14,976 nt of DNA from positions 1-14,976 of the forward strand of contig USDN01000065.1 of the NCBI GenBank assembly GCA_900553515.1, in the 5' to 3' direction. How positions within the stretch are numbered: position 1 is the stretch's first letter; every line of letters begins with the position of its first letter. Both the position numbers and the translations under genes were made by a program. Below are positions 13,864 to 14,976 of the stretch, one piece after another. The notes beneath the pieces were generated by a model. That model saw only the letters and a program-made list of their open reading frames with translations. It ran no database searches and was not told the origin of the DNA. Source of the DNA: an uncultured Blautia sp. (GTDB taxonomy: Bacteria > Bacillota > Clostridia > Lachnospirales > Lachnospiraceae).

Positions 13864-14827
13864 AAAAAGCGAAGTAATACTTGAAGCAAAACATGTGACG
13901 AAAAAGTTTCCTGCTGCAGACGGACGGGTTCTTCTGGCGAACAATGATGTAAGTCTGAAAATGTATAAAGGAAAAACGCTTGGTCTGGTTGGAGAATCCG
14001 GCTGCGGAAAAAGTACATTTATGAGACTCCTTGTTTCGCTGGATACTCCAACAGAAGGAAAAATTCTGTACCGTGGTACTGATATCACAAAGTTAAAGGG
14101 AGAGCAGCTGCGACAGCACCGGAAACATATTCAGATGGTTTTTCAGGATCCGGCATCATCCTTTCATCCCAAAATGAGAATCCGTGACATTATCTGTGAG
14201 CCCCTGATGAATTTTGGGAAAATACGAAAGTCAGATAAGACAGAAGTATGTCGAAAGCTTTTGGAGATGGTCGAATTACCGGGCGAATACATGGATCGCT
14301 ATCCGCACAGCTTAAGCGGAGGACAGAGGCAGAGAGTTGCAATTGCCAGAGCTCTTGCATTAGAACCGGAAATTATTATTTTGGATGAAGCTACTGCTGC
14401 GTTAGATGTTTCAGTTCAGCAAACGATAATTGAATTGATTACAAAGATCCAGAAAGAAAAAAAGATTACCATTGGTTTTATATGCCACGATATCGCGTTG
14501 GTACAGTCGGTTGCTCATCAGGTGGCAGTTATGTATCTTGGGAATCTGGTAGAGGAAATACCCGGACATGAATTAAATACAAAAGCAGTGCATCCATATA
14601 CGAAAGCTCTTATGGGATCTGTATTTGATATTCATATGGATTTTTCCAGACCGATTGAGAGTATTGAAAGTGAAGCGCCCAGTCCTCTGGATCTTCCAAA
14701 AGGTTGTCCTTTTCAGGACAGATGCGAATATTGTATGGATATCTGCAAAAAAGAAACTCCTCATATGATACAGGTGGCACCTGGACACAGTGCGGCATGT
14801 CATTTACTGAAGCCGACTGTCTGTTGA
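13856..14827 (+). CDS. ABC transporter ATP-binding protein, NikE/DppF/OppF-like
   Basis: Second ATPase, 323 residues. Walker A GESGCGKST, Q-loop MVFQDPASSFHP, signature LSGGQRQRVAIARAL, Walker B IIILDEATAALD (Ala in place of the more common Pro after Glu) and H-loop ICHDIALV are intact. The C-terminal oligo/dipeptide-transport extension has the cysteine cluster CPFQDRCEYCMDIC and a final AACHL, a pattern that binds an iron-sulfur cluster in related peptide transporters. ATG 13856 is chosen because GGAGGTG is 7-8 bases upstream; it overlaps the previous gene's stop, so translation is coupled. It is the last gene of the riboswitch-controlled operon. Confidence 0.94.
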   Translation: MSEKSEVILEAKHVTKKFPAADGRVLLANNDVSLKMYKGKTLGLVGESGCGKSTFMRLLVSLDTPTEGKILYRGTDITKLKGEQLRQHRKHIQMVFQDPASSFHPKMRIRDIICEPLMNFGKIRKSDKTEVCRKLLEMVELPGEYMDRYPHSLSGGQRQRVAIARALALEPEIIILDEATAALDVSVQQTIIELITKIQKEKKITIGFICHDIALVQSVAHQVAVMYLGNLVEEIPGHELNTKAVHPYTKALMGSVFDIHMDFSRPIESIESEAPSPLDLPKGCPFQDRCEYCMDICKKETPHMIQVAPGHSAACHLLKPTVC

Positions 14828-14852
14828 TTTCATATCGGTACTGTCCTATAAT
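14824..14852 (+). promoter_or_regulatory. Promoter-like sequence after the ABC operon
   Basis: TTGATT (14824-14829), 17-bp spacer, perfect TATAAT (14847-14852). It starts inside the last codons of the ATPase gene and points at the end of the window. The short stretch 14853-14940 has no convincing gene. Confidence 0.5.
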
Positions 14853-14940
14853 CATGAAATAGAATTGACGGAAGTGGTGAAGATACAGATTAAAGAAAAG
14901 AAGTACATGCATCCATTGATAAGCAGAATATAAAATTTAG

Positions 14941-14976
14941 AAAAAGCTGTGCGAAAAATATGGCATGGCTTTTTTT
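14941..14976 (+). terminator. Terminator at the window end
   Basis: 12-bp stem AAAAAGCTGTGC/GCATGGCTTTTT (14941-14952, 14963-14974; two G-U pairs), 10-nt loop and a T run reaching the last base. It ends the ABC operon and any transcript from the promoter at 14824. Confidence 0.85.

Overview
The window looks like chromosomal DNA of a low-to-moderate GC Clostridia, most likely a gut Lachnospiraceae (Blautia/Ruminococcus gnavus-like). The grounds are strong AGGAGG-type ribosome binding sites, ATG/GTG/TTG starts, TTGACA/TATAAT promoters, U-tailed hairpin terminators, and typical families of that group (AGCS symporter, VanW/YkuD L,D-transpeptidase, DUF3169 with a small XRE regulator, DUF3791/DUF3990). 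No rRNA, tRNA, insertion sequence or CRISPR array was seen.

Layout. 3-1379: 3' part of an AGCS sodium:amino-acid symporter and its terminator. 1500-2306: DHPS-like MBL-fold hydrolase. 2548-3990: membrane-anchored L,D-transpeptidase, followed by a bidirectional terminator shared with the opposing operon. 5027-4089 (minus): DUF3791-DUF3990 fusion protein, related to ADP-ribosyltransferases, plus a small coupled partner; this resembles a toxin-antitoxin pair. 5028-5248: divergent control region with one leftward promoter, two overlapping rightward promoters and three copies of a TGACAA-N6-TTGTCA palindrome. 5249-6249: XRE regulator overlapping a DUF3169 membrane protein.

6250-9043 is a decayed locus. 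A divergent Crp/Fnr regulator has a frameshift and has lost its middle. A DUF3100 membrane protein has a one-base frameshift in a T run and an in-frame stop. A 148-residue membrane protein seems intact. An amidohydrolase has an out-of-frame internal deletion and is joined in frame to the C-terminal half of a TauE/SafE transporter, which creates an artificial chimeric ORF. This was probably once a regulated uptake/catabolism operon.

9044-9665 is non-coding: a strong terminator, a GC-rich palindrome, a promoter, a clear cobalamin riboswitch (9300-9462), a rho-independent terminator, and a possible second control hairpin over the ribosome binding site. The riboswitch leads into a complete five-gene ABC importer of the nickel/peptide (Nik/Opp/Dpp) type, 9666-14827: binding protein, two permeases, two ATPases, with an attenuating hairpin after the binding protein. 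B12 control suggests that the cargo is linked to cobalamin supply (cobalt, a metal chelate, or a corrinoid precursor) rather than bulk peptides. The window ends with a promoter-like sequence and a terminator about 90 bases apart, which could define a small RNA.
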